From Gracilariopsis chorda (Eukaryota; Rhodophyta; Florideophyceae; Gracilariales; Gracilariaceae): a DNA stretch of 64,000 nucleotides. The position numbers and the translations under genes were made by a program. Shown here in pieces: positions 29,866 through 40,549 of this stretch (position 1 is the first letter of the stretch; every line of letters starts with the position of its first letter). The notes beneath the pieces are model-generated. The model was not told the origin of the DNA. It was given only the letters and a program-made list of their open reading frames with translations, and searched no databases. The stretch covers positions 1 through 64,000 of the forward strand of contig NBIV01000168.1 in the NCBI GenBank assembly GCA_003194525.1, given 5' to 3'.

Positions 29866-31063
29866 CTAATCCCATATCTTGACATAATCTTCACCTCTCC
29901 AAGTCCGACATCCACGAAACATTCCAACACTGTTGAAATCCATCACCACTTCTCCTCCTGGCGTAACACCAACAAAACCACCGGTACTATCTGGGAAGAC
30001 ATTGTGTACAACATCATACATTGCATCTTTCAAAGACATTCGAGACCATTCAACAGCTAGGGCAACTCGACTGGCGGCGCAAAACCGGATGAACTGCTCT
30101 CCCCATCCTGTACCAGAAAGGGCACATGCCTTGTTTGAAGCATATGATCCAGCACCAATCAAAGGTGTATCTCCGATTCTTCCGGCCCACTTATTTGTTA
30201 CACCGCCGGTTGAAGTAACGCAAGCAACATTTCCAGTGCCATCGCAAACAGTCGCCCCTACCGTCTCTCCTTCCCTCTCACCGTTTCTTTCCGAAAAAAT
30301 TGTCGTGGGATTGGCTAAAGTACCACCAGAATGGTCTAACGTTACCGCTTGTTTCTCACGTGCTGTGTTTAGACTTGCTTTTCGAAGGTCAGTGATAAAC
30401 CATGTAGGTTCCGCTCTTTCAATGAAGGCAGGATAACGATCAGCAAGCCGTTCTGCAGCAGAAAAACCAATCATCTGATGTGGTGCTGATGTGTAAACAA
30501 GAGTGGCAAGTCTTGCGGGGTGTTTAACTGTGCGCACTGCAGTTTTGAATATTGGGGTTTGTCACGCACAGAGACAGAGTTAGAGAAGGAAAGAGCTGTT
30601 TGTGGTCTGATTATTTGTAACGTACATCCACAAACCGACCCTGCCCGCATCGTAGCCCCGTCGATTACCGCAGCTTCATTCTCTACGAAGCCCTTATCGT
30701 TCAGCACCCCTCCGAGGCCTGCCCAAGAAGAACGAATACGTGTCAGCCGCACAGATGTATCAGATGCACCCACCACAAATGTGGGCAATGGGTGTGTGTG
30801 ATGACATGGATAGACGAACCTGCGTTAAATAAAGGACATGCTTCCATAGATTCAACCGCTGCAAGAGCCGCGGCAAGCGCCAGCGGTGGACGTGTTAAAC
30901 CTGCAGCATCCCAGGCATCGGAAGCCTTTCCTGCCTCTAGGACAAGTTGGGCAGCCTGTAGAGACGAGTTCAGAGCATCTTCGTACGGTTTCGATACTGT
31001 GTCTCTAGAAATAACGCCGGCTCCGCCATGAATCGCGATGGCCCACTTTGATACAGGAGGCAT
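29866..31063 (-). CDS. Type 2 (N-terminal nucleophile) asparaginase / isoaspartyl peptidase (spliced)
   Basis: Three exons on the minus strand (31063-30820, 30718-30626, 30536-29866) with introns of 101 and 89 nt give about 335 residues. The N-terminus WAIAIHGGAGVISRD and the block CPLFNAG-LGGVLNDKGFVENEAAVIDG span the first intron. The second intron leads into RTVKHPARLATLV. The catalytic threonine lies in GETVGATVCDGTGNVACVTS, where autocleavage exposes it as the nucleophile, followed by TGGVTNKWAGRIGDTPLIGA. The enzyme hydrolyses asparagine and/or beta-aspartyl dipeptides. Splice sites are GT...AG and keep the frame exactly. Confidence 0.93.
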
Positions 31064-32150
31064 AGTTTGGAAAGTACTAGTCGGTAGTTGGACAATGAGA
31101 TGGCTAATGAATCTGATTTGCGGAGTGTGATCTCGGTTGATATAAGCCTATTCGGAGAGTGAATATAAGCAGAAACAGCACGGAGGCAACAAGCTTGTTG
31201 ACGGCTTAATGAACGGTAAGCATTATCACGCCCATCGAGGACTGGAATAATGAATATCTAGGGCGTTTATATCCCAAATTCCACTGGTTCGAACACCCAT
31301 GTGAGAGCTCACTTTTAAGCTCCCTCAACGCAAACTTCACGGAAATCTACAGTAATGCAATAACCGAATCATCACATTCTGCCGAGGGTGCAAGGATGTC
31401 CCTACCCTTGATACAGAGGAACGATTCGCTACGGTTAAACAGTCTTTCAAGACTGCTGCCTGGCGATAATTGCCGTTTGTCACTCGATCTCAGCCGTTTT
31501 TGATTCGAAGTTTTGTTGCGGGGGTTTTTAAAGACACATGCCATTCAACATTAGCAGGTTCTTCATATACGAAGGTAAGGTTACCAACTGCCATGATTGA
31601 CGTTTTCCAGGAGGTATGTATTCCTAGAGCTTGTCCAACAAGGTAAGCGAGAACCTTTATTCTTTAGCAGTCACGTGTTTGTGTCGAGGCAGAGGCTAGA
31701 TTGCTAGCAGATGCGCGATTCGCAAACAAAGATGAAACCCGATTCAGGGCCGATGACTCGTCTGTGTATGAGGTCGCAATACAGCCCACTTGTGATCTAT
31801 CTACCCTTTGTATATCTCTTCAGCGGCAGATGAGGCATGTCTACATATCTTAAGATAACTGACTAGATACGATTTGCAGGTTCCTCGCATGCGCTTCGGA
31901 TCACGGTTCGAAGAACTAGAAGTCTTTCTTGAACAAAGGCATCAGCGATACACATCGCAAAAAATTGGCTTGTCGGAAGAGGGGGACTTGCAGGGAGTGT
32001 AGCACGAAAATACGTTACGGACATTCAGAAACACGTACATTCTCTGATTATGGCAACTCCTACGAAACCTGTGATGCGAGCAGTGAGGTACAGCGATAAA
32101 GGATACATGTCGTTGCAAGCCTATGTGTAAAGTTGATTTACAAGCGCGTA
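31064..32150. other. spacer with no recognised gene
   Basis: This spacer of about 1.1 kb holds the probable promoter of the asparaginase gene. Small frames are not conserved-looking. A GGTTCGAACACCC stretch near 31288-31300 resembles a pol III B-box but no tRNA fold surrounds it. Confidence 0.5.
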
Positions 32151-35100
32151 CTACCGTGCCTCAACTCTATGCTTGCTCTTGGACCGCAACGCATTAATCT
32201 TGTTGATCACCTGCTTCTGATTTGGAAAGTCCGGCGGCAAACGACCTTGCCCGTCCCGAAAAAAGTCTTCAAACTCCTTGAACATGTATCTCGGTTTGGG
32301 GCGAGCCGCCTCATCCATGCCCAGCTGTTGCATGTGCATCTCGGTAATCTTCGCAATGTAACGGCTTTTCATTCTCGATTTCCCACCACCATTTTCTGCT
32401 TCTTCCCCGTACACAATAACTGGCGTGCCATCACGCCCCACTTGGCAGAACGGCTGTATTCGCCATAACGCTTTGCGAAGTACGCACCATCCTTCAATTA
32501 CTGCGAGTGATGGAACATCGTCTCTTTGCGGATATTTACCGAGAAGGCGGTCTCGAAAAACAGATGCTGGGAGTTCAGCCTCTGCTCTGCCCTCATCTAG
32601 CCATTGGAAAACGTCCGTTTTGTAAACAAGCGTTGTGTTGGATTCGAGGATGGCTTCTGGAGTAGGGTTTCTTGCCCAACCACACTCTAAACCTGATATT
32701 GTTTGGACTTCTCCACTCTCGCCTAGAGAGGTACCAGACCACAAGAAAGCCAAGGGATCAGCAAAAGCAGGTAATTCACCGTCTCGATACATTTCGGTAG
32801 CTAAAACCACAGCCCGCGCAGAGACATCCTTATCAACTGGTGGGCCTTTGCACTGGTGTGACTGTAAGAAACGCTCACTCTTGAAACTCCGATGACATCC
32901 CTGGCAACTTCTGCCAGCGATTCCTGTCTTTGATAACGGGGTAATGCTTGGTTCCTCCTTCACTGGTTTCTCAACGGACACGAGCAGCCTGTTGCCGTGC
33001 GCATGGATGCGATTGATGGTATCAATAACCAATCCTCCAGTGACTCCATGCGGAAAAGGAGAAACTTTCATCTCCGCCACGGAAACGCGATGCCGTGCAC
33101 CAATGAGACGAACGCGGGTAACTGGCCCAATCCAGTCTTCCGTTTCAAACTGATTAGAAGATTGATGAACCTCACCACCTGTTGAATAAGCTTGGGTTAT
33201 TGAGATTGGATTAGGAATCTGGAGGCAAGTACTCACACCGTCTTCTGGTATATTGGCTGGTTTTGGTCGCTCCTCTCCATGCTGCGTGAAAATCGTAAAA
33301 CCAGGAGCTCCTATCCCGGCGGCGCTGCTTTGTCGACTTGCGTTCAGTGATACACTCGAAGGAGTTTCTGCCGGAGATCGCAAGATGTCGGAAATCCGAG
33401 CCTGGCGACGATTAGGCAAGCTTCGGAAGAAACCATCATGAATATCCACATATGTTTCATTGATTCCTCCGAAATCGTGTACACGTGCTTTTACCGAATG
33501 TGTTTCCTCTGCCTTATCGACTTCAGATACTTGCCAGTCCTGATAAGCAATGTCATTGGCATCTCCAAGCTCCGGAATGGCGGAGCCATGAGATCTGAGC
33601 AGCTTTACGGACGATGTGAACTCTTGGCACTCACGTTCGAGGAGGATGTGACCAGCGGCGGTACCTATCAATCTATTATCAGAGTTGATAATGCTTAATG
33701 CTTGATCGATCGTAGGGGTGTTCCCATTGCTAAAATGAGACAGCAAAACCTTCATAACTTGTTCAAATTGAGCATCTAGGAGGAATTCGCATATCTGGGA
33801 GCAAGAATGAATGAGCCGTATTGCGCGGAAACCATGTCTTCGAGATACATGCGGGAGGAAAGCGGGAAAGAAGTCGTTCTTGTACAGTGGAAGGTTGTCG
33901 GTGACAAATAACAACTCGTCAGCTTCCGGAAAGTCAAGGCGAATGTGATGCAGTAACGCTTCTGTGACAAAAGCAGACACCGAGCTATCTTCGTACCCAC
34001 TCGGAGAAATGAAGTGATGATACGAGACATGCTTGAGCGTCTCCTTGGTGTCAAAGTTGTTTCGTTCATGGCAGAAGAAAACAGTAGCTCCATGTAACGA
34101 GGCACCTTGAAGAATCGGGATTTTGCCAGATTTTGCACTCGGATCAAGAGCATTGATATAGTTCATGAAGACAATAAGCCGATTGGGCACTTTCTTCGTG
34201 CGTAACTCGTGAACAGCATTTTCAATCGCCAGGTCTTGGGCGGTCTTGCGACAGAGATAACGCATGTACGCAACGAACTTATTGCGGCACGCTTCACTGA
34301 CAGTCTTCACTTCATCGCTGTCGTGATGAGCAGCCATCTTGACAAGGTGAGCTACGACGGTAAACGGAAAAATACATCCTCTGCATTCGATTGTACGATG
34401 CTCCATAGCCCGTGGATCTTCCAGCATGGCAGAGCCCGTCAGAGCAAAAGAAATGTCGTGAAAACCAGAGGCGTCGGTTCCAAGATGGCTCTCTACAAAG
34501 GAATGCATCAGAAACCATTCTGCTTTGTCAATCTCCCTTAGGAAAGACCCTCGCTCCTCATACGGCACGACGCGGATGGCAATATCTCGTAGCAGTATGA
34601 GTGGATCCTTCACCAAAGTTCGTGTTGGGTTGTCAATGGGCAGCGGCCATTTTAGCTCTTTGCGCGTAAGCGCATTCAAGACCGCATAGAAAGAACCTCT
34701 AGACAAAGGATTAGAAGCAGTAGCTTCAAGCGTCTTACAGTATTCCTGATGCATCAAGCTTCCATTTCTTGAGACCATGACCGCCGGAAGGTTGATTCGT
34801 TTGTCGTCAATAACAATACGAAGCGCGGTCCACGAAATGAGCACCAAGTTGTCTTGCGAAAAAAGAAAGGCTAGCAGATGGCGTAACGATTCGTCTTGTA
34901 CTTTTGTTCGACCATACTTTGCAGGTTGCAGTTCGCCACATTCAGTGAGCACTTCCCAGTCGCGACGGGCCCTACTGAAGGTTTTGCCAGTCATCTTGAG
35001 AGTGTCCTCTTTGCCATCGTCACTGTCATCCTCGTGTGCTGGAGCGTCGTCGTCATGACCGAGCAGGCGATTGACCTCCGCACGAGACATGCTTCCACAC

Positions 35101-35684
35101 AAAACGCTCCTGACATACCTGCGCGCAATGGTTCCGCGCTTTGTGGCCTTCATAGCAGTGATAATATTAGAAATAAGCTTCTGCTGAACAGATGCATTTG
35201 CCTGCGCACGGGCGTCAAACATCTGGGCGAGGGCGGTGGGGTCGGCAGGATACGCAATGGGGGCAAGCGTGGCAATGATCTTTCGAAGCAAGGCGTACGC
35301 GGGCTTGATAGTGGGCTTTTCCGTGGGCATGGTGTTGATATTAACAAGTCTGGTAAGCGCACGGGGATCGATTTCCAAAGCTTTGAGCACGGCGCGCAAC
35401 TTTTCTTTTGCTTCGGGAGCGAGGAAAGGGGCGGGGAGGATGGGTTGGGTGGGGGGATTTTGTGGTGGTTGCGCGGGGAGGGGCGGGACGATGGCGGGAG
35501 CGTTGGGAACAACTACTGCGGCAGGTGTTGGAGCGGGATCTGGAACGGAAACATCGATGGGCGGAGCGAAGAGGGGATGGTGCACGGGCAGCGAGTGGTC
35601 GGCGGCGCGCCATGAGGGCGGAGGCGAAGGCTCTGCACGGCGGCGACGCTTTGCAGCATTGCCGCTTTCGGGAGTTTGAGTCAT
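32151..35684 (-). CDS. large protein with transposase-like core and C2H2 finger, possibly domesticated
   Basis: The first ATG at 35684 gives 1177 residues; upstream the frame is open to 35849 but without an ATG. The N-terminus (about 100 residues) is Pro/Ala-rich and low complexity. The middle part has FVTDNLPLYKNDFFPAFLPH, then IHSCSQICEFLLDAQFEQV. This recalls, from memory of the family, a group of transposon-derived C2H2 proteins with SDNA...YxND and IHSETQ..K...D.HF motifs; here the E and K positions are C and E. A C2H2-type finger follows (CQGCHRSFKSERFLQSHQC), and the C-terminus has RLPPDFPNQKQVINKINALR, a short domain seen next to such fingers. There are no frame breaks over 3.5 kb and no terminal repeats were seen. 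It is divergent from the SPT7-like gene. Confidence 0.5.
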   Translation of the reverse strand: MTQTPESGNAAKRRRRAEPSPPPSWRAADHSLPVHHPLFAPPIDVSVPDPAPTPAAVVVPNAPAIVPPLPAQPPQNPPTQPILPAPFLAPEAKEKLRAVLKALEIDPRALTRLVNINTMPTEKPTIKPAYALLRKIIATLAPIAYPADPTALAQMFDARAQANASVQQKLISNIITAMKATKRGTIARRYVRSVLCGSMSRAEVNRLLGHDDDAPAHEDDSDDGKEDTLKMTGKTFSRARRDWEVLTECGELQPAKYGRTKVQDESLRHLLAFLFSQDNLVLISWTALRIVIDDKRINLPAVMVSRNGSLMHQEYCKTLEATASNPLSRGSFYAVLNALTRKELKWPLPIDNPTRTLVKDPLILLRDIAIRVVPYEERGSFLREIDKAEWFLMHSFVESHLGTDASGFHDISFALTGSAMLEDPRAMEHRTIECRGCIFPFTVVAHLVKMAAHHDSDEVKTVSEACRNKFVAYMRYLCRKTAQDLAIENAVHELRTKKVPNRLIVFMNYINALDPSAKSGKIPILQGASLHGATVFFCHERNNFDTKETLKHVSYHHFISPSGYEDSSVSAFVTEALLHHIRLDFPEADELLFVTDNLPLYKNDFFPAFLPHVSRRHGFRAIRLIHSCSQICEFLLDAQFEQVMKVLLSHFSNGNTPTIDQALSIINSDNRLIGTAAGHILLERECQEFTSSVKLLRSHGSAIPELGDANDIAYQDWQVSEVDKAEETHSVKARVHDFGGINETYVDIHDGFFRSLPNRRQARISDILRSPAETPSSVSLNASRQSSAAGIGAPGFTIFTQHGEERPKPANIPEDGVSTCLQIPNPISITQAYSTGGEVHQSSNQFETEDWIGPVTRVRLIGARHRVSVAEMKVSPFPHGVTGGLVIDTINRIHAHGNRLLVSVEKPVKEEPSITPLSKTGIAGRSCQGCHRSFKSERFLQSHQCKGPPVDKDVSARAVVLATEMYRDGELPAFADPLAFLWSGTSLGESGEVQTISGLECGWARNPTPEAILESNTTLVYKTDVFQWLDEGRAEAELPASVFRDRLLGKYPQRDDVPSLAVIEGWCVLRKALWRIQPFCQVGRDGTPVIVYGEEAENGGGKSRMKSRYIAKITEMHMQQLGMDEAARPKPRYMFKEFEDFFRDGQGRLPPDFPNQKQVINKINALRSKSKHRVEAR

Positions 35685-35842
35685 GGCGCCGCCGACGCCG
35701 CTTTCATGGAATCGGAGCACGGGGATGGGGTCAGCTGCGCGACTGCCTGAGAGGTGCAGATGGCGTCGCACCGGTTGTCGCTGTGCGCGCCTTGGAAGAT
35801 GCTGGCGTCTGGTGGGGGTTGACGGAAGTGTGCGCAAACGCT

Positions 35843-35882
35843 CTACCAACGGTAGAGGGTTAAACGGTTGCTACCCTTGGTA
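35843..35882. promoter_or_regulatory. palindromic elements in a divergent promoter
   Basis: CTACCAACGGTAG (35843-35855) and TACCCTTGGTA (35872-35882) lie 159-198 bp before the ATG of the transposase-like gene and 363-402 bp before that of the SPT7-like gene. They are variants of the recurring TACC...GGTA element. Confidence 0.5.
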
Positions 35883-36016
35883 CAGTATCGCAGCCAACCG
35901 AAAACGGGATCAAGCTGCTGCCCAAAATTTGAATAAGGCGCCATTTCGTGTCTTTGCTGTTCGACTGGCGGTGAACTGCGCCTGAGGACTTGCGGCGACC
36001 ATCTCCCCTCGTCTCA

Positions 36017-36049
36017 TACCAACGGCAGATATCATAACTGCCGTTGGTA
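36017..36049. promoter_or_regulatory. 12 bp inverted repeat in the same promoter
   Basis: The arms TACCAACGGCAG (36017-36028) and CTGCCGTTGGTA (36038-36049) are perfectly complementary with a 9 nt loop. The outer part of each arm is again TACC/GGTA. It lies about 200 bp before the ATG at 36245. Confidence 0.55.
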
Positions 36050-36244
36050 CCAATCCTAACCCTTACGTTGAAACCCACAGCAACACAGCAACGCTTGCCC
36101 TTCACTGCTGATCACGAGTGCACGCAGCATCTCCCGTTCCCCCCCACACCATCAGCCGTGAATGGTGGCTTCTGTTCAAACAAACCGCGAGTCTGTTCGC
36201 AACTATTTCCTCCCGACGTGCTCTCCCGCTCAGCGGTTGCCACC

Positions 36245-38122
36245 ATGCACACGGCGAACGTCGTCGAGCGATATCGCAAATTCTTTCGTTCGCTTTCGCA
36301 TGATTCGCTACACCTATCCGCCGCAGAGCTCCTCGCAGCCCGCGAAGCTGCAAACACCCCGCAAAGCTGGCGCCAGCTCATTTTCTCGCTTGATAGTGCT
36401 AACCTGCGTCGCCAACTCTCGCTTGCTCTCTTGGCGAATATCACCGCGTCAGAAGCGGATGACGTGCGATACGAACCCGATCAGGGTATGTTAGACGGCG
36501 ATGATGGTGGCTATGCATCGCTCCATTCTTTGCTCAAGGAAGACAAAATTCGCTCTTCCTTTCCACCTCCGTACGCCTTATTGGGTTCTACACACGAAGC
36601 GCCGCTCCCCACTCACGGCAGCATACCCTCACCCGTACCTGCTCTATCAAACATTATACGCGATGTCATCGATCATACCGAGCAGGTGCGCCTTGAAATG
36701 TCTGAACGGTCTGAGTCCCGTGTAATTCCAGCTCTTTCGGCTGAATTGTCTTCCATGCTCTCCAAAGCACAACAAGGACACCTTCGCGACCCCGCTCAGT
36801 GCGCACAATCTCTGCAACAACTTCTTGAAAAGCATAGCCTGCCGGAACCGCTCAGACAGAGGTTCGAAGGTTCAATATCCATCGCGAGAGAGAACGCACG
36901 ACTACGAGACCAGCGACGCTCCATCAGTACTCAGACAACCAGTTTGCTCACTGGTCTGCTCGCAGCCGACGCATCGCCTTCTGCGCTACAACCGCTCATC
37001 ACTCTACGCCCACCTAGAAAGCGCCCACGCTCCCCAAGCTTCACTGGACCGAGCCCGCGCTCTGAACCGCCAGTTTCACTTGTTGAGTTCCTGGGATCCG
37101 CTCATCCCATGGTGAAGAACGTTAATAATCTTCGTCACTTTCGCTTATGGCGAGCAGCAATTATTTCGAAAGTTACAGAAATGCGAGCAAAATCCAACTT
37201 GAAGAAAGAAGCTGTTATATCACAACCAAGCCCACGTGTGAAAAGCCCTCGCCTGCGTACTAAGAAGGCTCGGAGAGATACTATTGAGCTTTTCAACGAC
37301 GTGGAGCGTGCTGGCGTCTCCCCGAAGCAGGATCGCATTCGCGCCACTTCACTTTCAGCATGCGCTTTGCTCTTGGCTCACGTGGAGTTTACACACGCGT
37401 CAACAAATGCTTTAAACTTGTTGTGTGACGTTGTCGAAGAATTTGTTACACGAATAGGGGCCAGCTTGACAGCATGCCGCGAGAATGTTGATAATAATGA
37501 GGGGACTGCTGCACACCGTCTTGGAAGACGGCGGACCAAGACATCTGATGAACGGGAGGAGGAACTGAGAATCATATGTGAGTCTGGTTTTAGAGGTGGA
37601 TTTACTGAATTGTTGTACTATGCAAGGAAGGAGGCGCTTCGCGTTGCCGTGAAACTGCATGAAATGCAAAAACGATTTGAGCATTCTCTAGTGTCAGACG
37701 AAGACGGCGCAGCTCTCCGTTCGGATCCAGAACAGATCAAACTCATCGACGCTGCGGTGCGTGCCGAGCTCAGCAACCAATCCCGCTCCACAGGCGGCAA
37801 GATAATGCCGAGACAGCAAGATGTACCCATTACTGAAGAAGATCTTAAACTCGACGACGAACCGTTTATCTTTGGATACCTAAACGAGGCAGTTCGTTTG
37901 GACGTTCTCGGAAATATCAAGGTGCCAGCAAGAATCCTATATGGTAAAAAGACTACTGGCAAGGACAGCACAGCCAGCGGTCGTGTTGAGAAGGTACAGC
38001 GCTCACCGCGGCCAAAGGGAAAAATTGTCCCCATGTCGTTTACCCCGTCATCATCAACTCCTTTAGCCTCTATTACTCCGGTTAAGCCGGAGGTATCGCT
38101 TATGAAGGTAAGCGAGCAGTAA
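36245..38122 (+). CDS. SPT7/STAF65-like histone-fold protein (candidate SAGA subunit)
   Basis: The first ATG (CACCATGC context) gives 625 residues; the frame is open upstream only with non-ATG codons. Residues of the second half form a bromodomain-associated histone fold: RIRATSLSACALLLAHVEFT, then ALNLLCDVVEEFVTRIGASL. Near the C-terminus DDEPFIFGYLNEAVRLDVLG is like the short conserved tail of SPT7/SUPT7L proteins. In those proteins the histone fold pairs with TAF10 inside SAGA. The middle region is basic with RKRPRSP-type patches fitting a nuclear protein. The family assignment is from motif memory and is moderately sure. Confidence 0.55.
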   Translation: MHTANVVERYRKFFRSLSHDSLHLSAAELLAAREAANTPQSWRQLIFSLDSANLRRQLSLALLANITASEADDVRYEPDQGMLDGDDGGYASLHSLLKEDKIRSSFPPPYALLGSTHEAPLPTHGSIPSPVPALSNIIRDVIDHTEQVRLEMSERSESRVIPALSAELSSMLSKAQQGHLRDPAQCAQSLQQLLEKHSLPEPLRQRFEGSISIARENARLRDQRRSISTQTTSLLTGLLAADASPSALQPLITLRPPRKRPRSPSFTGPSPRSEPPVSLVEFLGSAHPMVKNVNNLRHFRLWRAAIISKVTEMRAKSNLKKEAVISQPSPRVKSPRLRTKKARRDTIELFNDVERAGVSPKQDRIRATSLSACALLLAHVEFTHASTNALNLLCDVVEEFVTRIGASLTACRENVDNNEGTAAHRLGRRRTKTSDEREEELRIICESGFRGGFTELLYYARKEALRVAVKLHEMQKRFEHSLVSDEDGAALRSDPEQIKLIDAAVRAELSNQSRSTGGKIMPRQQDVPITEEDLKLDDEPFIFGYLNEAVRLDVLGNIKVPARILYGKKTTGKDSTASGRVEKVQRSPRPKGKIVPMSFTPSSSTPLASITPVKPEVSLMKVSEQ

Positions 38123-38682
38123 ACTTAGTTTTAACCAACACTCCTGATAATTCTACTACGACATCTACCAGTACCTGTTACAAACAGCAGTTGGTCATTT
38201 CTATCAGTTTTGGATGAGGAAGCGACGAGCTTTTCAAGCTCACAGAAAGTGCGAAGATTTAAATGTCAAACCGTGATTTAGTACAGGAAGAGCAATCAGT
38301 CGTACGAATATGTTCATAACGGAATGGATTATACATTCGGGTCTCCCCGCAGAAGTTTTGTACCATTCTACTACGTCCTGAAATACCAGTTGGTGAGCGT
38401 AACACGGCTGCTGCAGGGTGGGAGCAAGCAACAGCCATCAACAATATTTTGAGTCGAAAGTTAAGACTGGTGTAACGGGGTAGAGAGAACTTGTCATTCA
38501 CGAGGAGTAGCTAGCGGTTAACCTTAGTTGTTGAGAGATTGAGAAGGAATTATGATAAGCTCTACCACAGCGTCGCAATTAGACAATGTGTGCCCATAAA
38601 GAAGAAGAAGAAGAATATGTTCATAATCCCAGGCAATAAATGTCTCTAATGGCAAGAACCTGTCACCAGTTTCGTCCTTACT
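38123..38682. other. spacer with no recognised gene
   Basis: This 3' flank of the SPT7-like gene has no convincing frame. A short GAA repeat lies at about 38598-38614. Confidence 0.5.
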
Positions 38683-39039
38683 TCATATAGGCATCTTCGC
38701 GAAGCGGTCCCAATCGCTGATATATTTGACTTCCATCCTACTCCCACCAGAGTCGCTGGGCTCACCGGAGGGGTGTACTACATTGCATTCAACCAGGATT
38801 TCTGTTCCGTTCTTTGAGATTGTATGTTCAGACAGAATCTTCAGAAGTCTGAATTGGGAAACGTAATGAGATACGAAGTTTTCGCGGATGATGGCATATC
38901 ATATGCCTATGCCGCATATGTACTCATCATGTGCTCGGTAGGCTGTCAATGTGCTTGACAAGTGGCATAAGGATTCAAACAACAGCTCTCCTCTGAACTC
39001 GTGCGCAGGAAACTGTATACTCGTGGTAGCAATAACCCT
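38683..39039 (-). pseudogene. possible PAS-like gene remnant or missed exons
   Basis: A minus-strand frame without an ATG reads like real protein: HEFRGELLFESLCHLSSTLT, then, after a TGA at 38899-38901, AIIRENFVSHYVSQF and SKNGTEILVECNVVHPSGE, ending DWDRFAKMPI and a stop. The K-x-G-T-E-I-L-V-E pattern resembles the strands of a PAS domain. The TGA may be a real break or part of an intron I cannot place, and no start exon is seen upstream. It may be a decaying gene. Confidence 0.25.
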
Positions 39040-39342
39040 TTATACCAACATCTATTCTGCCTTCAGGTTAGAGGCAAACAGCCCTGAAACTGTATACTCT
39101 CATCGTGGAATGCTGATTATGTTGCCTCTTTATGGTTGTATTTGCAGAGAAGGAAAGGTATGGAACGTTTGCATTTTAACGATTGCAAAGGCCTGGATTG
39201 ACGCTAGCTGTGGGTGCTAAACAGCGCATTTATTCCAGTTGAATCAGAGATGTGTCGCGAATCACGTGGGGGACGAACATGCTGGTGCCCATTTCAATTG
39301 GGAGAATATCTGGCCGTAGCCTTTGAAGCTGAAGTTGGTGTG
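39040..39342. other. short spacer
   Basis: No gene is recognised. It is the 3' flank of the ferredoxin-MBL gene and may hold upstream exons of the PAS-like remnant. Confidence 0.4.
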
Positions 39343-40338
39343 CTAGGAACGCATTCGTTCTGTCAGAGCTTCAATCTGTTCACGTCGTTCGTGCTCGTGG
39401 ATGAATTCCACCTTTCGCCCATGACCAGGCCAAATGTACTTGAAATTGATGTCAGCTAGCATAGCAATACTCTCGATTTGTGCATCCCAGCTGTAAGAGT
39501 TGTATCGCCTAAAAGCCATTAACTCGTTAACTTTGGAAGAGAACGCAATGTGATCTCCAGAAAATAAGCTCCTTGAAGACTTATGTAACAAACATATTGA
39601 ACCCTTTGAGTGACCCGGGACGTGGAATATAACGAAATCATCATCAAGATTGTACGGGAACTGTGAATCCCGCAGTTTGATTTCGCATTCATTGGTCCTT
39701 TGCGATGAGTTACATTCTGCGGCATGAATAATTCGCGAGCAGTCGAGACGCTCTGCCCATTTCGCATGACCATACACATCATCTCTATGCGATAGAACCA
39801 AATACAGCTTACGGTCACCAACGAGCTTCTCGATATTCTTTGCTAGATTCTCAGAATAGCGAGGACAGTCAAATATGACGGCTGCATGCTTCGATAGGGC
39901 GAGCCAGCTTGAAGCCCCAAAAGTATTCTCTGATGAGTAGCCATTGAAGTAAATATCAGGGACTTCCTGCTGGCTTCGATCCCTTGCAGGAATTGGGAAC
40001 GAGGAAGCTGCCTGCTTTGCCAAAGGCTCTGGTGTGGCTGTACGGATGCTTCCAGTGGGACAGGACACCATTGCCTGCAAAGCTTTCAGCTTATCGTGTT
40101 CACTCTCTGGCTGCGTGTGTACAGCGGACTTGGCATTGAAGCGGCCGAAAGTCTCCGGGGCGACCCAACGACAAATGTCACAGTCTATGCAACTGGAATC
40201 GACGAAGACATTCCCAGGGACATTTTCTGATCGCCGCTCACGTCGTGCTGAGCATGTAGTAGTGTGAGATAAGGGACGAGTGAGTCTGACGTTGGCAGGA
40301 ATTATAAGCCGTGTAGCGATAGCAAAACCCAGTACCAT
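39343..40338 (-). CDS. ferredoxin-metallo-beta-lactamase fusion protein
   Basis: 331 residues from an ATG. The first 45 are basic and hydroxylated, fitting a plastid or mitochondrial presequence. A ferredoxin-like Fe-S domain follows (SSCIDCDICRWVAPETFGRF, then MVSCPTGSIRT). The rest, from about residue 135, is a metallo-beta-lactamase fold: VIFDCPRYSE, the metal motif LSHRDDVYGHAKWA (a variant of H-x-H-x-D-H), FHVPGHSKGSICLLHK, LFSGDHIAFS and YIWPGHGRKVEF. Plants and cyanobacteria have proteins with the same order; their substrate is not known. It is divergent from the ARM-repeat gene. Confidence 0.88.
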   Translation of the reverse strand: MVLGFAIATRLIIPANVRLTRPLSHTTTCSARRERRSENVPGNVFVDSSCIDCDICRWVAPETFGRFNAKSAVHTQPESEHDKLKALQAMVSCPTGSIRTATPEPLAKQAASSFPIPARDRSQQEVPDIYFNGYSSENTFGASSWLALSKHAAVIFDCPRYSENLAKNIEKLVGDRKLYLVLSHRDDVYGHAKWAERLDCSRIIHAAECNSSQRTNECEIKLRDSQFPYNLDDDFVIFHVPGHSKGSICLLHKSSRSLFSGDHIAFSSKVNELMAFRRYNSYSWDAQIESIAMLADINFKYIWPGHGRKVEFIHEHERREQIEALTERMRS

Positions 40339-40549
40339 GGCTGCTAGATGTTTTCGGCGACGTTATATGGGAAGCAAGTAAGGTTTTGTGGGTTTCGTTT
40401 TCGGCGACCTGAGAAAGAACCCATGAGGAGCAGGAACAATACCGAGAAGCAAGTCATATGTAAAGATTGGTGGAAGGATACGCAACATGGAGATCCGGGG
40501 GATTAGACATATATCTCACAGATACGAGCCTATGAGCTTCTGGTTTGTG

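Noticed and set aside
31288-31300. GGTTCGAACACCC, B-box-like
   Set aside because: No A-box or cloverleaf in the neighbourhood.
38598-38614. ATAAAGAAGAAGAAGAAG resembling the tail of the copia-like LTR at 20300
   Set aside because: The similarity is limited to the simple repeat; no matching LTR start or target duplication is present.
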